From an uncultured Spirochaetaceae bacterium (GTDB lineage Bacteria; Spirochaetota; Spirochaetia; Sphaerochaetales; Sphaerochaetaceae): a DNA stretch of 61,670 bases. The notes below the pieces were generated by a model. That model did no database searches. It was not told the DNA's origin and saw nothing but the letters and a program-made list of their open reading frames with translations. Location: the NCBI GenBank assembly GCA_944389065.1, contig CALXKZ010000057.1, positions 1 to 61,670 of the forward strand, read 5' to 3'. This document shows positions 60,071 to 61,670 of the stretch, in pieces. Each line of letters begins with the position of its first letter. Positions within the stretch are counted from its first letter, which is position 1. Position numbers and translations under genes: made by a program.

Positions 60071-60895
60071 ATGAGATTCGGATGTTGTGTGAATATGGTT
60101 GCCGGAAAGGATGGGATAGGCTTAGAGCGCATCGCCTCTGCTGCAGCTGCTGGCTTTGATTACTTTGAGCTGCCGCTTGCTGCGATGTCTGTTCTCAGTG
60201 AAAGGGAGTTCGGTTCTCTTGCGAAGCAGGTTGGTGAAAGCAGTATCCCATGTGAGTGCTGCAATAGCTTCTTCCCTTCAACCGTTCATATCGCAGGTCC
60301 TGAGTATGATGCTGCGAAGGCGAGAGATTATATAAAACTCGTTCTCTCAAGAGCATCAAGACTGGGAGCAGTAATGGCAGGAGTAGGATCAGGGCTGTCA
60401 AGAAGCATTCCCGATGGCTATGACAGGAAGAAAGGGTATGATGAGCTTGTTTCGTCTTTCAGAATGATCGGGGATATCGCAGGGGAGTATGGGATGATGA
60501 TCGCTATAGAGCCTCTGAGAAGCGCTGAGACGAATATGATAACAAAGTATGCAGAGGCTGCAGAGCTTTCAGATGATGTGGGCCTGGATAATGTGAAGGC
60601 TCTCGTCGATTTCTATCATATGGCAGCAGAAGGCGATGATCCAGAGTCGATATCAAAGTACAGCGCCTGTCTTATCCATGCGCATTTTGCATATCCTGCG
60701 CTTGGAACTGAAGAAGAGCGTACATTCCCTAAGAGCATGGATGAATGGGATTATGCTCCGTTCTTCAGAGCTCTTTCAGAGGCAGGCTATGACGATAGGA
60801 TGAGCATTGAAGCATACTGCCATGGTGATTTCCATAAGGTGGCTTCCAAGTCTGTCTCCTTCCTCCATTCAGCATGGGAATTAATGAAGTCTTAA
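60071..60895 (+). CDS. Sugar phosphate isomerase/epimerase (xylose-isomerase-like TIM barrel)
   Basis: A 274-residue TIM-barrel protein of the AP_endonuc_2/xylose isomerase-like family. It starts MRFGCCVNM, has FDYFELPL near residue 31, the metal-ligand Glu in IAIEPLR near 143, His in VDFYHMA near 180, His in LIHAHFAYP near 202 and the last Glu in MSIEAYCHGDF near 245. It probably isomerises or epimerises a sugar or inositol derivative; specificity is unknown. A TATAAT box and an AGGAG ribosome site lie upstream. Confidence 0.88.
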   Translation: MRFGCCVNMVAGKDGIGLERIASAAAAGFDYFELPLAAMSVLSEREFGSLAKQVGESSIPCECCNSFFPSTVHIAGPEYDAAKARDYIKLVLSRASRLGAVMAGVGSGLSRSIPDGYDRKKGYDELVSSFRMIGDIAGEYGMMIAIEPLRSAETNMITKYAEAAELSDDVGLDNVKALVDFYHMAAEGDDPESISKYSACLIHAHFAYPALGTEEERTFPKSMDEWDYAPFFRALSEAGYDDRMSIEAYCHGDFHKVASKSVSFLHSAWELMKS

Positions 60896-60977
60896 CGATA
60901 ATCTCAGTCAATGGAAGTTATGTTAGGATACATGGTGTGAATCCATAAAGGGAAAAAGAGTCAGGCATCTTCATGTA

Positions 60978-61345
60978 GTGAAATCATTGGATGAAGAGAT
61001 TATAAGGATGTCAGACAAGAATCTGCACGATGAAACTCTTATTTCCTGGGCAGATTCCTCCCCTGATACTCCGATAGCAGGAGGCTGCATCAACATTACT
61101 ATGCGGCATTGGCTGCTATCGGCATTACTGAAGAGAAGCGGAGGGAAAGAAATATTGACTTCCATTCTCTCAGGCATTTCTTCAATTCGATGCTTCAAGG
61201 ACAGGTAGATGATAGCAATCTCCGTCTCATCGTAGGGCATCAGAGCGAGAGGATGGGTGATAACTATACTCATGAGGTGAGGGAAAGGCTTCTACAGATT
61301 GGGAAGATTTCCAGTAACATCATTGTCTTCCATAAATCATCTTGA
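60978..61345 (+). pseudogene. Broken tyrosine recombinase (phage integrase), C-terminal part
   Basis: The 3' part reads as the catalytic end of a tyrosine recombinase: a segment ending FHSLRHFFNSML (H-x-L-R-H box), GHQSERMGDNYTH (second His and the Tyr nucleophile). The frame is open only from about 61067. The preceding homologous stretch (LISWADSSPDTPIAG) continues in another frame, so a frameshift lies near 61085. The N-terminal arm-binding part is absent. It is a decayed remnant of an integrated element. Confidence 0.72.
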
Positions 61346-61463
61346 AGACTGTCTGATTGATTTGATAAGATTTCAGAGTCGTCAGCAGATGACAGACGGT
61401 GGCCTCTTGCATCACGTGGGAGGTAAGCCTTCCGAAACCGGCGTGATAAGGGAGGTGATGGAA

Positions 61464-61583
61464 ATGATCAAAACAGCACTGGAGCTTGCTCTTCTGCTTC
61501 TGAGGATTCTCAGAGAATTTCTCGGCCTGTTTCAGGATAGAAAACACCCCCGCCGTCCCGACTGGTATGCTCCCCTTAAGTAG
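61464..61583 (+). CDS. 39-residue hydrophobic peptide with perfect ribosome site
   Basis: A short ORF starting at ATG 61464 behind GGGAGGTGAT, a full complement of the 16S rRNA 3' end. The peptide has a Leu-rich helix (ALELALLLLRILREFLGL) followed by a basic, Pro-rich tail (RKHPRRPDWYAPLK). The shape resembles type I toxin peptides or small phage membrane proteins; this is inference. Its last codons run into the probable insertion sequence end, so the tail may be altered. Confidence 0.45.
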   Translation: MIKTALELALLLLRILREFLGLFQDRKHPRRPDWYAPLK

Positions 61584-61618
61584 GACATTGAAATAATCAA
61601 TGAACTATCTAAGGGGAG
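61570..61618 (+). promoter_or_regulatory. Long hairpin covering the transposase ribosome site
   Basis: CTCCCCTTA (61570-61578) pairs with TAAGGGGAG (61610-61618), extended by AGTAG/CTATC with a mismatch, and an inner ATTGA/TCAAT stem. The right arm includes GGGGAG, the Shine-Dalgarno sequence of the ORF at 61627. Confidence 0.6.
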
Positions 61619-61626
61619 TAATCATA

Positions 61627-61670
61627 ATGGGAAGGAAGCCTAAGTTTCCACCAGAAATCAAGATTGATTG
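61627..61670 (+). CDS. Transposase N-terminus (partial, runs off window)
   Basis: The ATG at 61627 lies eight bases after GGGGAG. The 14 visible residues (MGRKPKFPPEIKID) resemble the basic start of IS3-family OrfA proteins. The rest lies outside the window. Confidence 0.5.
   Translation, partial: MGRKPKFPPEIKID

Larger units (their letters stand above)
61563..61670 (+). mobile_element. Left end of an insertion sequence (partial)
   Basis: A probable terminal repeat near TGGTATGCTCCCCTTAAGT is followed by a long hairpin and the start of a transposase-like ORF that leaves the window. The right end is not visible. Family assignment (IS3-like) rests on the N-terminus of the ORF and is tentative. 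Confidence 0.5.

Overview
The window looks like chromosome of an anaerobic spirochaete, most likely a Sphaerochaeta-like member of Spirochaetota (inference, about 0.7). Supporting signs are a bacterial XPB-type helicase with its partner protein, a pair of divergent EF-G paralogues of the kind known from spirochaetes, a fused AroD-AroE enzyme, a flavodiiron protein with a flavodoxin, and many lipoprotein or periplasmic proteins. Coding density is high, genes sit in short operons with 1-14 base overlaps, and composition is even except for two AT-rich islands (17.2-17.6 kb and 36.4-37.7 kb). There are no rRNA genes, no CRISPR array and no replication origin. Two tRNA-Val genes are present.

Layout. 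0.1-4.0 kb (minus): oxidoreductase, HAD phosphatase, PAP2-like membrane protein, NSUN-type RNA methyltransferase, DUF362 ferredoxin protein. 4.1-6.7 kb (minus): Maf and ABC-F. 6.7-13.1 kb: shikimate genes (aroDE plus; aroC and aroK minus) interleaved with an XPB helicase pair. 13.1-17.2 kb: dGTPase, NrdR, an ACT-domain/NTPase pair, an inositol-phosphatase-like enzyme. 17.6-21.7 kb: mfd and trmB. 21.9-26.4 kb: two EF-G paralogues. 26.4-29.0 kb: ClC transporter and aldehyde dehydrogenase. 29.2-35.7 kb: RND efflux operon. 35.9-40.6 kb: flavodoxin, a candidate small RNA, flavodiiron protein, MntP, a kinase-like protein. 40.8-42.8 kb: a frameshifted lipoprotein with a G9 tract and an FKBP isomerase. 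42.9-46.1 kb: methylthioadenosine/nucleobase salvage operon. 46.2-48.6 kb: small conserved genes, YicC, CMP kinase. 48.7-53.2 kb: tRNA-Val, VOC protein, EamA transporter, YggS, RluD-type synthase. 53.2-57.6 kb: metallo-hydrolase and pentapeptide protein (minus), rsgA and mutS2 (plus). 58-60.9 kb: TIGR04076 protein between imperfect repeats, tRNA-Val, chromate-type transporter pair, sugar-phosphate isomerase-like enzyme. 60.9-61.7 kb: mobile debris (broken tyrosine recombinase, tiny hydrophobic ORF, start of an insertion sequence).

The strongest unusual signals are these. A lipoprotein gene is split by a 9-base G tract where 8 bases would restore one reading frame, as expected for phase variation. 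Two genes appear to start at CTG inside identical CTGA stop/start overlaps. At least eight genes have a -10 promoter element only 5-8 bases before the start codon, implying leaderless mRNAs. A compact promoter-to-terminator unit at 37.46-37.55 kb could encode a roughly 60-nt small RNA carrying a UCCUCCC stretch. All are read from sequence alone; no database search was run.
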